A model generated the notes under the pieces. That model was not told the DNA's origin. It did not search any database and was given only the letters and a program-made list of their open reading frames with translations. Of a stretch of DNA of 64,000 nt, positions 33,061-41,451 are shown in pieces (positions within the stretch are counted from its first letter, which is position 1; the number at the start of each line of letters is the position of its first letter). Source of the DNA: Enterococcus aquimarinus (GTDB taxonomy: Bacteria; Bacillota; Bacilli; Lactobacillales; Enterococcaceae); assembly GCF_001885765.1 (NCBI RefSeq), contig NZ_JXKD01000010.1:23094-87093 (forward strand). The letters are read 5' to 3'. Made by a program: the position numbers and the translations under genes.

Positions 33061-33182
33061 CATGATTTTGAAGTGTAGGAAGTAGAATACCAACAACATT
33101 TGGAAATGTAAAAGTTGTTTGTGTCCATTCTCAGCGTGACGTCACCTTGAGCCTAAAATATGGGAAATCAAGGAGATTATGT

Positions 33183-33188
33183 TATAAT
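33183..33188 (+). promoter_or_regulatory. -10 element of menA
   Basis: A perfect TATAAT lies 37 bp upstream of the menA start. The -35 region is poor (TGGGAA at 33161-33166). Confidence 0.5.
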
Positions 33189-33225
33189 ACGCTAGCACTA
33201 TTGAGAGAACTTGGAGGAATGAGTC

Positions 33226-34143
33226 ATGCGTTTTAAACAATTTTGGGAATTAGCAGAAGTGTATACTGCGCCCTTAAATTTATTTTTAATCTTACTGGGA
33301 GCGTCGTATGCGCAGTTTCAGTTTGACACTAACTTAAATGGTCCATTTGTTATTTATCTTTTCATTATTTTACTTTTTCATGTGGCTGTTAATATTTTTA
33401 ACAACTACATGGATTACCAGAATGCTTCGGATGACCATTCGTATAAGGTAAAGACGAATATTATTGGTCGAGAAGGCTTATCGTTGAAAACCGTCCGCAA
33501 CTACTTTTACTTTTTCATGACACTTTCGACGCTGTTTGGCTTGTGGTTAGTCACGTTGACGAGTATCTGGGTCGTGATTCCAGGGATTATCGGCTTTTAT
33601 ATTGGTTTATTCTATTCGACAGGCCCCAGACCATTAAACAGTTTACCGATTGCCGAAACCATTACTTCACTAGCTAGTGGTTATCTTGTCCCGCTAGTAG
33701 CACTGTATGTTTTGCTGGCTTCGACACAAGAGCCGTTCACGTTGGCAGTAGCGTTGCGTTTTTTACTTGTCTGTTTGCCGCTCGTTTTCATGATGTTCAA
33801 CAATTTAATTGCGAATAATACATGTGATTTGGAAGAAGATATTGTAAACGGGCGCCGGACACTCGTTTATTATCTTGGCAAAAAGCGTGCGACCGTGTTC
33901 CTTAAAGCCAACCTTCTTATCAGCTTTTTGTGTTTACCTCTGGTTGTTTTTCTAGGGCTTGCGCCATGGACTGTTCTCCTTTTAGGATTGAGTTTACCAA
34001 AGCTCATGCGAGGATTGACTCCTTATATGGCGCTGCAAGATAAACAAAAGACGTTCCCAATTGTCTTAAAAACGATGTCGGTCGTGATGATTGGCTATCC
34101 AACACTTTACTTTTTGGGGACCGTTCTTTCCTATTGGTTCTAA
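33226..34143 (+). CDS. menA: 1,4-dihydroxy-2-naphthoate polyprenyltransferase (UbiA family)
   Basis: This 305-residue membrane protein has eight or nine hydrophobic segments and the two Asp-rich prenyl-diphosphate motifs of UbiA enzymes, NNYMDYQNASDD near residue 62 and NNTCDLEEDIVNGRRT near 200. The pattern is that of MenA, which prenylates dihydroxynaphthoate to make demethylmenaquinone. Lactic acid bacteria often have a lone menA that supports respiration or extracellular electron transfer with imported or locally made precursor. No other men genes are nearby and it is flanked by terminators on both sides. Confidence 0.85.
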   Translation: MRFKQFWELAEVYTAPLNLFLILLGASYAQFQFDTNLNGPFVIYLFIILLFHVAVNIFNNYMDYQNASDDHSYKVKTNIIGREGLSLKTVRNYFYFFMTLSTLFGLWLVTLTSIWVVIPGIIGFYIGLFYSTGPRPLNSLPIAETITSLASGYLVPLVALYVLLASTQEPFTLAVALRFLLVCLPLVFMMFNNLIANNTCDLEEDIVNGRRTLVYYLGKKRATVFLKANLLISFLCLPLVVFLGLAPWTVLLLGLSLPKLMRGLTPYMALQDKQKTFPIVLKTMSVVMIGYPTLYFLGTVLSYWF

Positions 34144-34161
34144 GTTCTTTGATAGCACACG

Positions 34162-34196
34162 AAAAAAAGCAGGAGATAAATTCTCCTGCTTTTTTT
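34162..34196. terminator. Bidirectional terminator between menA and the ABC exporter genes
   Basis: AAAAAAAGCAGGAGA pairs with TCTCCTGCTTTTTTT across a short loop; A and T runs allow termination from both sides. Confidence 0.9.
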
Positions 34197-34197
34197 G

Positions 34198-35958
34198 TTA
34201 GCCTTTAGAAAACTGGCTGTTATAGAGGTCGGCGTAAAAGCCGTTTTGACGCATCAAGGCTTCGTGATTGCCTTGTTCGATAATATCGCCGTGGTTCATG
34301 ACTAAAATATTATCGGCATTGCGAATGGTTGACAAGCGGTGAGCGATAACGAAAGAAGTTTTGCCTTCCATTAATTTGTCCATCGCTTTTTGAATTAACT
34401 CTTCCGTTCTTGTATCAACGGAGCTTGTTGCTTCATCTAAAATTAACATTGGTGCTTGTTTAATTAAGGCACGCGCAATCGTCATTAATTGTTTTTGTCC
34501 AACAGACAGTTCCACACTATCATCTAAAATCGTATCATAGCCCTTTTGTAAGGTCGTAATGAAGTGGTGCAAGCCAACCGCTTTACAAGCATCGACAACA
34601 GCTTCATCCGAAACGTCTTTTTGGTTGAAAATTAAATTTTCTTTGATTGTTCCTTCAAATAACCATGTGTCTTGTAAGACCATACAAAATTGATCATGCA
34701 CTTCTTCGCGGCTCATCTCGTGAATCGATTTGCCATCAATGCGAATGTCACCTTGATTAATTTCGTAAAACTTCATTAATAAGTTGACGATGGTTGTTTT
34801 CCCAGCGCCGGTTGGTCCGACAATGGCAATCTTGCTACCAGGTGTCGCCTCAACAGAAAAGTCATTGATAATCATTTGATCGGGGTTATAACTAAAGCTA
34901 ACATTTTCAAAGACAACATGTCCATCTGTTTGCGTTAATTGACGCGTCTTAGTCGCTTCATTAGTCATTTCTTCTTCACCTAAGAATTCAAAGACACGGT
35001 TTAATGCAGCACTAGCCGATTGTAAATTCCCAAAAGCTTGAGCCAATTGAGATAATGGATTCGTAAAAATACGAACATAAATCATAAACGCAACAATGAC
35101 ACCAAAGGTAATCGTGCCATTAAGCGCTAAAATCGAGCCGACCACACAGACCATGACGTAACCAAAGTTCCCAATGAAGCCCATCATCGGCATCATGATT
35201 CCAGAAAGGAACTGTGCCCGCCAAACACTGCCATATAAATCCATGTTTAGTTCTTCAAAGTTGTCTTGCACTTGTTTTTCGGCATTGTAAGTTGTAATCA
35301 CGCTATGACCAGAATAGATTTCTTCTGCATAACTCGAAATCGCTCCAAGCTTGACTTGTTGCGCGATGAAATGTTTTTGTGAAGTAGCCAAAATCACCGC
35401 TACGACCGCAAAACCTGCGAGAGAAGAGATAATAACGGTTAGACTAAGACGCCATTCACTATTGAACATCATGATAATTGAACCGACTAGTAACGTAACG
35501 GACGGTGCAAGCGTCGCAAGACTTTGACTAAGGGATTGACCAACAGTATCTAGGTCATTTGTGACACGACTAAGCGTATCCCCTTGTTTGTGTGAATCAA
35601 AATAACGTAGTGGCAATCGATCAATTTTCTCGGATACGTGACGTCGTAATTTTTTAGAGAAATTTTGGGTAATCGTCGTAATAATATAACCTTGTAAGTA
35701 CGTCATGATTGCCCCAATGAGATAAATAATCACTAAGAACGTCGCAATGCTTTTGATTTTATCTGTATCGATTGTGCCGCTTAATCCAGTGGCAATTGTG
35801 TCAGTAATTTCGCTTAAACGGTCAGGACCTAAAATCGTTGTAATACTTCCAATGGTTGCAAAAATAACCGCCAACACAAAAGGAAGAGTATATGAACCAG
35901 CATATTTTTGGATGTTGGCCCAAGTTAAATGGCTTTGGGTTTCTTTTTTCTTACTCAT
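34198..35958 (-). CDS. Heterodimeric ABC exporter subunit (LmrD/EfrD-like, consensus Walker B)
   Basis: The 586-residue half-transporter has six membrane segments (about 15-310) and an ATPase domain with Walker A GPTGAGKT, Walker B LILDEATSS with the catalytic glutamate, and a signature LSVGQ that departs from LSGGQ. In heterodimeric exporters such as LmrCD, EfrCD and TM287/288 this subunit supplies the catalytic glutamate for the working site and the deviant signature for the degenerate site. It overlaps the upstream partner gene by 8 nt. Substrates are probably drugs or lipids. Confidence 0.92.
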   Translation of the reverse strand: MSKKKETQSHLTWANIQKYAGSYTLPFVLAVIFATIGSITTILGPDRLSEITDTIATGLSGTIDTDKIKSIATFLVIIYLIGAIMTYLQGYIITTITQNFSKKLRRHVSEKIDRLPLRYFDSHKQGDTLSRVTNDLDTVGQSLSQSLATLAPSVTLLVGSIIMMFNSEWRLSLTVIISSLAGFAVVAVILATSQKHFIAQQVKLGAISSYAEEIYSGHSVITTYNAEKQVQDNFEELNMDLYGSVWRAQFLSGIMMPMMGFIGNFGYVMVCVVGSILALNGTITFGVIVAFMIYVRIFTNPLSQLAQAFGNLQSASAALNRVFEFLGEEEMTNEATKTRQLTQTDGHVVFENVSFSYNPDQMIINDFSVEATPGSKIAIVGPTGAGKTTIVNLLMKFYEINQGDIRIDGKSIHEMSREEVHDQFCMVLQDTWLFEGTIKENLIFNQKDVSDEAVVDACKAVGLHHFITTLQKGYDTILDDSVELSVGQKQLMTIARALIKQAPMLILDEATSSVDTRTEELIQKAMDKLMEGKTSFVIAHRLSTIRNADNILVMNHGDIIEQGNHEALMRQNGFYADLYNSQFSKG

Positions 35959-37714
35959 TAACTAATTCCTCCTTCGATAATTGTGAATAGGCAATTTCTT
36001 GATAGACTTCGTTGTCTTTTAGTAATTCTTGGTGGGTTCCTTTACCGACAATGCGTCCTTCATCTAAAACAATAATCAAGTTCGCATCCATAATCGTGCT
36101 AATGCGTTGTGCGACGATTAATTTAGTCGTTTGTGGCAAACGTTCTTTTAAAATGCCTCGTAATTTCTTATCGGTTTGATAATCAAGAGCAGAAAACGAA
36201 TCATCAAAGAGTAAAATTTCAGGCTGACGGGCAATGACTCTGGAAATCGCCAGACGTTGTTTTTGTCCACCAGAAAAGTTGCTGCCGGCTTGGGCAACAG
36301 GGGCTGCAAGTTGACCTTCTTCATTTTCGACGAAGTCTTTGGCTTGAGCAATTTCTAATGCCTCAAAGATCGCAGTGTCATCAAGTGGTGTAGCGGCACT
36401 CGTTCCTAATTCCATGTTTGAACGGATATCGCCTGCAAAAAGGACTGGTTTTTGAGGAATATACCCAATAATATTGTTTAACGTTTCGTGGTCAAAGTTT
36501 TTGACATTTTGACCGTTAATCACAATTTCACCTTTAGTGGTGTCAAATAGGCGCGGAATCAGTTTTAGAATCGTACTTTTTCCACTACCAGTTGAACCGA
36601 TAAAGGCAACCGTTTCACCGGTATTGGCCGTGAACGTAATGTCGTTTAACACAGATTCGGCTGCATTTGGATAAGCAAACGTCACATTTTTAAACTCCAC
36701 GGTTCCTTTTTTCGGTAATTCTGTCATTTTTTCTTTCGTAAAGGTCACAGAAGAAAAGAGGTCTAAGACTTCATTAATCCGATTGGACGAAACGATTGCT
36801 CGCGGTAAGATGAAGAAAATCATTGTCATCATCATGAAGCCCATTACGACTTGCATCGCATAAGCGGTGAAAACGACCATATCAGAAAACAAGCTAATTT
36901 TGTCGGCACCCAGTGCATTTTGAATTAAAAACGCACCAATCACATAGACAGCTAAAGTCAACCCGGAAGAAACGAGCGTCATCACTGGATTTAAGATGGA
37001 CATCATGCGTCCTGTAAATAAGTTAACTGCTGTCAGTTCTTCATTGGCTTTTTCGAATTTTTCTTCTTGATAGCCTTTTGCATTATATGCTCGGATGACA
37101 CGTAGTCCGGTCAGACTTTCGCGTGTCACGCTATTTAAATTATCGGTCAGTTTTTGAATCATCGCAAACTTCGGACGAACAAAAATCATTAAAATACTAA
37201 TAGTAAATAGTAAGAAAATGACCGCAACTGCTGTCGTAGCAGTCCATTCCCAACTTTTATTCGAAATTTTAGTAATCGCCCAAATGGCTGTAATGGGTCC
37301 TTTAATAATGACTTGAAGTCCCATTGCGATTAACATTTGAATTTGGGTTAAATCATTTGTTGTTCTTGTAACCAGGCTCGGCACTGAAAAATGCTGAATT
37401 TCGTTCGTAGAATAATTGGTAACCCGGTTAAATAATTCTCGGCGTAAACGAGTGATTAATCCGGCTGCAATGCGAGCGGCGAAGAAACCGACTAAAATCG
37501 CAGAAGCAAAACTTAATAACGAAAGCCCAATCATTGTAAATCCAGGTTTTAAGATATCCGCTGTAACGGTTCCTGGTGTTTGTAAAAGAGTGGTGATTTC
37601 AGCCATGTACGAGGGAATTTTAAGTTCTAGATTCACTTGTACTAGGATAAAAATGATGCTAAGTACAAAAAGGAGTCTTTCTCCGGTACTTGATCGTTTG
37701 AAAATTCTAAACAT
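35951..37714 (-). CDS. Heterodimeric ABC exporter subunit (LmrC/EfrC-like, degenerate Walker B)
   Basis: The 587-residue half-transporter has six membrane segments and an ATPase domain with Walker A GSTGSGKS, a consensus signature FSGGQ and a Walker B ending LLFDDSFS, where aspartate replaces the catalytic glutamate. This asymmetry is the mark of the degenerate-site subunit and complements the next gene exactly, so the two form one exporter with one hydrolytic site. It is preceded by a MarR gene on the same strand, 40 nt upstream, which likely controls expression. Confidence 0.93.
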   Translation of the reverse strand: MFRIFKRSSTGERLLFVLSIIFILVQVNLELKIPSYMAEITTLLQTPGTVTADILKPGFTMIGLSLLSFASAILVGFFAARIAAGLITRLRRELFNRVTNYSTNEIQHFSVPSLVTRTTNDLTQIQMLIAMGLQVIIKGPITAIWAITKISNKSWEWTATTAVAVIFLLFTISILMIFVRPKFAMIQKLTDNLNSVTRESLTGLRVIRAYNAKGYQEEKFEKANEELTAVNLFTGRMMSILNPVMTLVSSGLTLAVYVIGAFLIQNALGADKISLFSDMVVFTAYAMQVVMGFMMMTMIFFILPRAIVSSNRINEVLDLFSSVTFTKEKMTELPKKGTVEFKNVTFAYPNAAESVLNDITFTANTGETVAFIGSTGSGKSTILKLIPRLFDTTKGEIVINGQNVKNFDHETLNNIIGYIPQKPVLFAGDIRSNMELGTSAATPLDDTAIFEALEIAQAKDFVENEEGQLAAPVAQAGSNFSGGQKQRLAISRVIARQPEILLFDDSFSALDYQTDKKLRGILKERLPQTTKLIVAQRISTIMDANLIIVLDEGRIVGKGTHQELLKDNEVYQEIAYSQLSKEELVNE

Positions 37715-37754
37715 AACTGTCGTTCCTCCTAAAAAATGTCTTAATCAACTAAAA

Positions 37755-38192
37755 TTATTGGATATTTTTTTTCATTTTTTCCACAACTTGCAAAAACGTT
37801 GCGATTTCATCTTCGGTTAAATCTTGCTGTAAGGTCTTTTCAATATCTTTTAGCACATGTTTGATTTGTTTAACGCTATCGATGGCTTTATCAGTTAAGA
37901 TAATTTGATTCCGACGTTTATCTTTTGACGAGACGCGACGTTCAACCAATCCACTTTTTTCCATTCGATCAAGTAATTGACTCGCAGTTGGTTTGCGAAT
38001 CGATAATTCTTCTTCGATATCTTTTTGGTGAATTTCTCGTAGATGGTTCCTCGAAATAAAATGGATGACCATTGCCTGTGGATGAGAAATATTTTCGATA
38101 TCGTTTTGAATGGCTTCGTGATCGATTTTTCGACTCAATAAAATCGATAATTCGCGGATATGAAAGCCGAGCGCTCCTTGATGATTGTCCAT
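37755..38192 (-). CDS. MarR-family repressor
   Basis: The start at 38192 is preferred over 38198 because AGGAGG is 6 nt from it but touches the other. The 145-residue protein has the MarR winged helix with IEEELSIRKPTASQLLDRMEKSG in the recognition region and the wing VERRVSSKDKRRN, bounded by helices for dimerisation. It heads the ABC exporter operon, and a perfect 10-bp inverted repeat lies just upstream of its ribosome binding site, so it very likely represses itself and the exporter until an inducer binds. Confidence 0.93.
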   Translation of the reverse strand: MDNHQGALGFHIRELSILLSRKIDHEAIQNDIENISHPQAMVIHFISRNHLREIHQKDIEEELSIRKPTASQLLDRMEKSGLVERRVSSKDKRRNQIILTDKAIDSVKQIKHVLKDIEKTLQQDLTEDEIATFLQVVEKMKKNIQ

Positions 38193-38204
38193 GTTCATCC
38201 TCCT

Positions 38205-38230
38205 AATATAGTTAACGCACTAACTATATT
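38205..38230 (-). promoter_or_regulatory. MarR operator upstream of marR-ABC operon
   Basis: AATATAGTTA (38205-38214) and TAACTATATT (38221-38230) form a perfect 10-bp inverted repeat with a 6-bp spacer, the size bound by MarR dimers. It abuts the marR ribosome binding site. Confidence 0.8.
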
Positions 38231-38480
38231 ATCTATCTTCGAAAAAAATGTCAATCAATATGAAAAAATTAAATGAAAGAAAATGAAAATGTGAGGTGTC
38301 AAGCAACCAAAAAAGGAAGAAAAAGCCAATAATAGGGGATTTTCGCATTAAAAAAATTTCCTTTTCGTGTAATATTTGGTAAACCGTGTTACACTATTGA
38401 AGCGAAAAAAATAATAATAGTATTAAGCAAGGCGCAGAAAATCTGTTGTGAACTTGTTTAATAGAAGGATGTTAAATTAA

Positions 38481-39959
38481 ATGAGTCAAAACCGATTTTC
38501 AGAATACCCGTTGGATGAATCGATTGTAGAGTCCCTATCCGTCTTAAAATATACGGATCCAACCCCTGTACAACGAGAAGTCTTGCCGCTACTGCTTAAT
38601 AAAAAAGATGTGATTGTCCGCTCGCAAACAGGGAGTGGAAAAACTGCCGCATTTGGCATTCCATTATGTCAATTAGTGGATTGGGAAGAACGCGCGCCAC
38701 AAGCCTTGGTCTTAACGCCAACGAGAGAACTTGCGACACAAATTAAAGATGAAATATTTAATATCGGACGTTACAAACGCTTGAAAGTGGAAGCCTTATT
38801 TGGGAAAACGTCTTATCAAACGCAAGTCAAAAATTTAAAGCAACGCACTCATATTGTGGTGGCGACACCAGGACGTTTATTTGATCATATTGAACGAGGA
38901 ACGATTGATTTAAGTCAAATTAAAACATTAATTATTGACGAAGCGGATGAAATGTTTGCGATGGGATTCATTGATCAAGTCGAAGATATTTTACAGGAGT
39001 TACCGCAAAATCGCACGACAGCCTTATTTTCAGCGACAATGCCAGATGCCGTTAAAAAATTAACGGAGCACTTTTTGAAACACCCGAAATACGTCGAAAT
39101 CACGGATACTGACCAATCGAAAAAACGGATTCGCCAGCAATATATTCGCGTGGAAGATGAAGATAAATTAGCAACCTTAAAAGATTTATTAATCGTTGAT
39201 AATCCAGACAGTAGTATTCTTTTTTGTAATACGAAAGTGATGGTCGAACGGTTAATGAAAGAACTAGATCGCGCGGATATTAAAGTCGATATGCTCCATG
39301 GTGGCATGGAACAACGAGACCGTACCCAAGTCATTAATGATTTTAAACGGGGCTATTTCCGTCACTTGGTCGCAACCGATGTCGCTGCTCGTGGAATTGA
39401 TGTGGCGGATATTGCGCTCGTCGTGAATTACGATTTACCAGATAAACCAGAAACCTACGTCCATCGTATTGGTCGGACGGCTCGTTTTGAAAACAAAGGG
39501 AAGACCCTTTCGTTAGTTAATCCACGTGATCGTGCATCATTTGCAGCGATTCGCGAAGCACAAGGGGATGTGTTAGAAGAAATTCCTCGTCCAAGTCGAG
39601 CAACGGTGGATAAATACCGATTAGACTTTGAACAAAAACAACGAAAAAACCCAATGATTCGTAAAGAAAAAGGGCTAGATTTCAAAGAAGATATCATGAA
39701 AATTCATATCAATGCCGGTAAGAAAACAAAAATGCGACCAGGCGATGTAGTAGGCGCAATTTGTAATGTTGAAGGTGTTACGGGCGACGATATTGGCGTC
39801 ATTAACTTAATGGATGTGTCCACATTTGTCGAAATATTAAATGGCAAAGGCGAAAAAGTCCTCAAAGCGCTTCAGTCAACGCCAATTAAAGGCCGCAAAC
39901 GACGCGTCAGCCGTTCGAATGAGAGTGAATACGAACGCGATTTACGCAACGGTTATTAA
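38481..39959 (+). CDS. dbpA: DEAD-box RNA helicase, DbpA/YxiN type
   Basis: This 492-residue protein has the full helicase core: Q motif region PTPVQREVLP, motif I SQTGSGKT, motif II DEAD in IIDEADEMFA, motif III SAT, and HRIGRTAR. After the core (to about residue 365) comes a DbpA-type RNA-binding domain (about 400-480). In E. coli DbpA and B. subtilis YxiN that domain binds hairpin 92 of 23S rRNA, so a role in large ribosomal subunit assembly is likely. It is a single gene with its own terminator. Confidence 0.9.
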   Translation: MSQNRFSEYPLDESIVESLSVLKYTDPTPVQREVLPLLLNKKDVIVRSQTGSGKTAAFGIPLCQLVDWEERAPQALVLTPTRELATQIKDEIFNIGRYKRLKVEALFGKTSYQTQVKNLKQRTHIVVATPGRLFDHIERGTIDLSQIKTLIIDEADEMFAMGFIDQVEDILQELPQNRTTALFSATMPDAVKKLTEHFLKHPKYVEITDTDQSKKRIRQQYIRVEDEDKLATLKDLLIVDNPDSSILFCNTKVMVERLMKELDRADIKVDMLHGGMEQRDRTQVINDFKRGYFRHLVATDVAARGIDVADIALVVNYDLPDKPETYVHRIGRTARFENKGKTLSLVNPRDRASFAAIREAQGDVLEEIPRPSRATVDKYRLDFEQKQRKNPMIRKEKGLDFKEDIMKIHINAGKKTKMRPGDVVGAICNVEGVTGDDIGVINLMDVSTFVEILNGKGEKVLKALQSTPIKGRKRRVSRSNESEYERDLRNGY

Positions 39960-39972
39960 GAAAGAAATGGCT

Positions 39973-40016
39973 AACAGCAACAAACTCTTTTATCAGAGGT
40001 TTTGTTGCTGTTTTTT
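39973..40016 (+). terminator. Intrinsic terminator after the helicase gene
   Basis: AACAGCAACAAA and an inner CTCT pair with AGAG and TTTGTTGCTGTT around a short loop; six T follow. Confidence 0.88.
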
Positions 40017-40136
40017 AGCATCTAAACGAGTGAGGTGAAAGAGGAGGAAAAGACAATGTCAGTCTGAGAATCAGAGGAGGATTTTGAATGATAAAAACTT
40101 AATGAATAAGAAAAGTGACAAATAGACCTTGCACTG

Positions 40137-40146
40137 AAACCGGTTT
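40137..40146 (+). promoter_or_regulatory. Palindrome AAACCGGTTT in the promoter of the 86-residue gene
   Basis: The 10-bp perfect palindrome lies between a TTGCAC (40129-40134) and a TATACT (40154-40159), spaced 19 bp, so it may be an operator between -35 and -10 boxes. No regulator can be named. Confidence 0.35.
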
Positions 40147-40190
40147 TATACGTTATACTTTCATTACTTTAAGAGAAAGAGGGGTTCATC

Positions 40191-40451
40191 ATGCAAACAT
40201 ATCTTAGAATTGGACAAACCTATCTATTCGCTCAAATACAAATTACTGATAACCAACTTTTTATTCACAGTCACCAAGGCATCCGTCAAGCAATCGAGCG
40301 GAAAATAGATTTGTCTCGCATTGATTGTCTCTATAAAGCACCATTTTTTGGAAGCGAGCAAATTTATTTTTCTTATGAAGGCGAACACTACTGGATTTAT
40401 GAAGCAGGATTAGGGGTACAGGATTATTTAAAGAATCATTTGGTCAATTAA
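40191..40451 (+). CDS. Hypothetical protein (86 aa)
   Basis: I do not recognise this protein. It is 86 residues, soluble, without signal peptide or clear motif; the composition is rich in aromatic residues and alternates hydrophobic and polar positions, suggesting a small beta-rich fold. AGAGGGG lies before the ATG and a plausible promoter with a palindrome lies upstream. It stands alone, followed by about 460 bp without a gene. Confidence 0.6.
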   Translation: MQTYLRIGQTYLFAQIQITDNQLFIHSHQGIRQAIERKIDLSRIDCLYKAPFFGSEQIYFSYEGEHYWIYEAGLGVQDYLKNHLVN

Positions 40452-40913
40452 TCTTCCTGTGTGAGGCGTATGTCAAATCAAGTGTGATGATTCGAAATGG
40501 GTGATAAATTAGCTGCATAAGGATTCTCTTAACTTCTATTTTCTAGGAGATAGTGGACGATAGTTTGTCCCATCAATTAAAAAGCTTACTAAAGTACATG
40601 GCATTTGAGATAAAAATAAGAAATGACAGTCATTCTCCGTTTTATTCAGTCAGTAGTTGACTAACAACACATGTGTTTTGTACAAGAAATAGAAAAATGA
40701 ACGACTAGAAAAAAATATGGCTAATGTCGATCACACTTATTAATAAATATCATTATTAATGGCATCTGAATCCTGTAAAAGAGGTTCAGATGCCTCTTTT
40801 GTTTAAAAGTAGAAACTAGATAAATTATTATCGTTATTTTTTATTTGCCATTGTCACGTGCTTGTGAAAAGGATATGATAAAAAAGATATTATTTAGTTG
40901 GGGGGATTTTGTT
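40452..40913. other. Gene-free stretch rich in palindromes
   Basis: No credible gene is seen here. Perfect inverted repeats occur at 40622-40634 (AATGAC-a-GTCATT), 40666-40677 (AACACATGTGTT), 40739-40760 (ATTAATAA-n6-TTATTAAT) and, as a terminator, 40761-40800. The region could hold a small RNA ending at that terminator, or regulatory sites for the following pair of genes. Frames on both strands are broken by stops. Confidence 0.4.
40761..40800 (+). terminator. Intrinsic terminator with no obvious upstream gene
   Basis: GGCATCTGAA (40761-40770) pairs perfectly with TTCAGATGCC (40785-40794), followed by TCTTTTGTTT. The nearest plus-strand gene ends 310 bp upstream, so it may terminate a small RNA. 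Confidence 0.75.
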
Positions 40914-41429
40914 GTGAGTGAGTATTATCATATTCTATCGTTGTATCAACAACATCGACGGTACGAAAGGAAATTATTTTTATTTTCACTCGTACTACTC
41001 GTTGTTACTAGTCTGTTTGTTTTTGGTGATTTTGTTCGAATGAATCCATTTTTTATCTACCTTATTGCAATGGGAATCACTTTTTATTATGCTTCCCGAA
41101 TTAGAGTTGAAGGTAAAAATTATCAGCACTTAAAAACCTTTTTAAGGAAATATGATCCAGAGATATTGAATCATGAATTATTAGTCTTTTTTATTGATTA
41201 TCAATTGACGAATTATTTTGCAGACGAATTCGGAGAGTTACTGAAAAGATTAAAAGATGATGATCTTACAAATGATGAAAAAGCTTTTGAGAATTTAGAA
41301 ACAATGATAACTGAGATAAAAAAATACTATGAATATCTTTCGATTGATCATCAACATGAGGAAGAAGTCGAATTGTCTTTGCAATGGTATAAAGAGTCGA
41401 TCGAAAAGCGCAAACAAGATTTGTTGTAG
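40914..41429 (+). CDS. Membrane protein of unknown function (171 aa)
   Basis: I do not recognise this protein. The GTG at 40914 is chosen because GGGGGGA is 7 nt upstream; an ATG at 40875 is an alternative that adds 13 residues. Two adjacent hydrophobic segments (about 22-60) are followed by a long charged cytoplasmic or external region rich in Glu/Lys with helical character. It lies 22 nt before the gene for a secreted coiled-coil protein and is probably cotranscribed with it. Confidence 0.65.
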   Translation: MSEYYHILSLYQQHRRYERKLFLFSLVLLVVTSLFVFGDFVRMNPFFIYLIAMGITFYYASRIRVEGKNYQHLKTFLRKYDPEILNHELLVFFIDYQLTNYFADEFGELLKRLKDDDLTNDEKAFENLETMITEIKKYYEYLSIDHQHEEEVELSLQWYKESIEKRKQDLL

Positions 41430-41451
41430 AGAAAGATAGGAGGGAAGTAAA

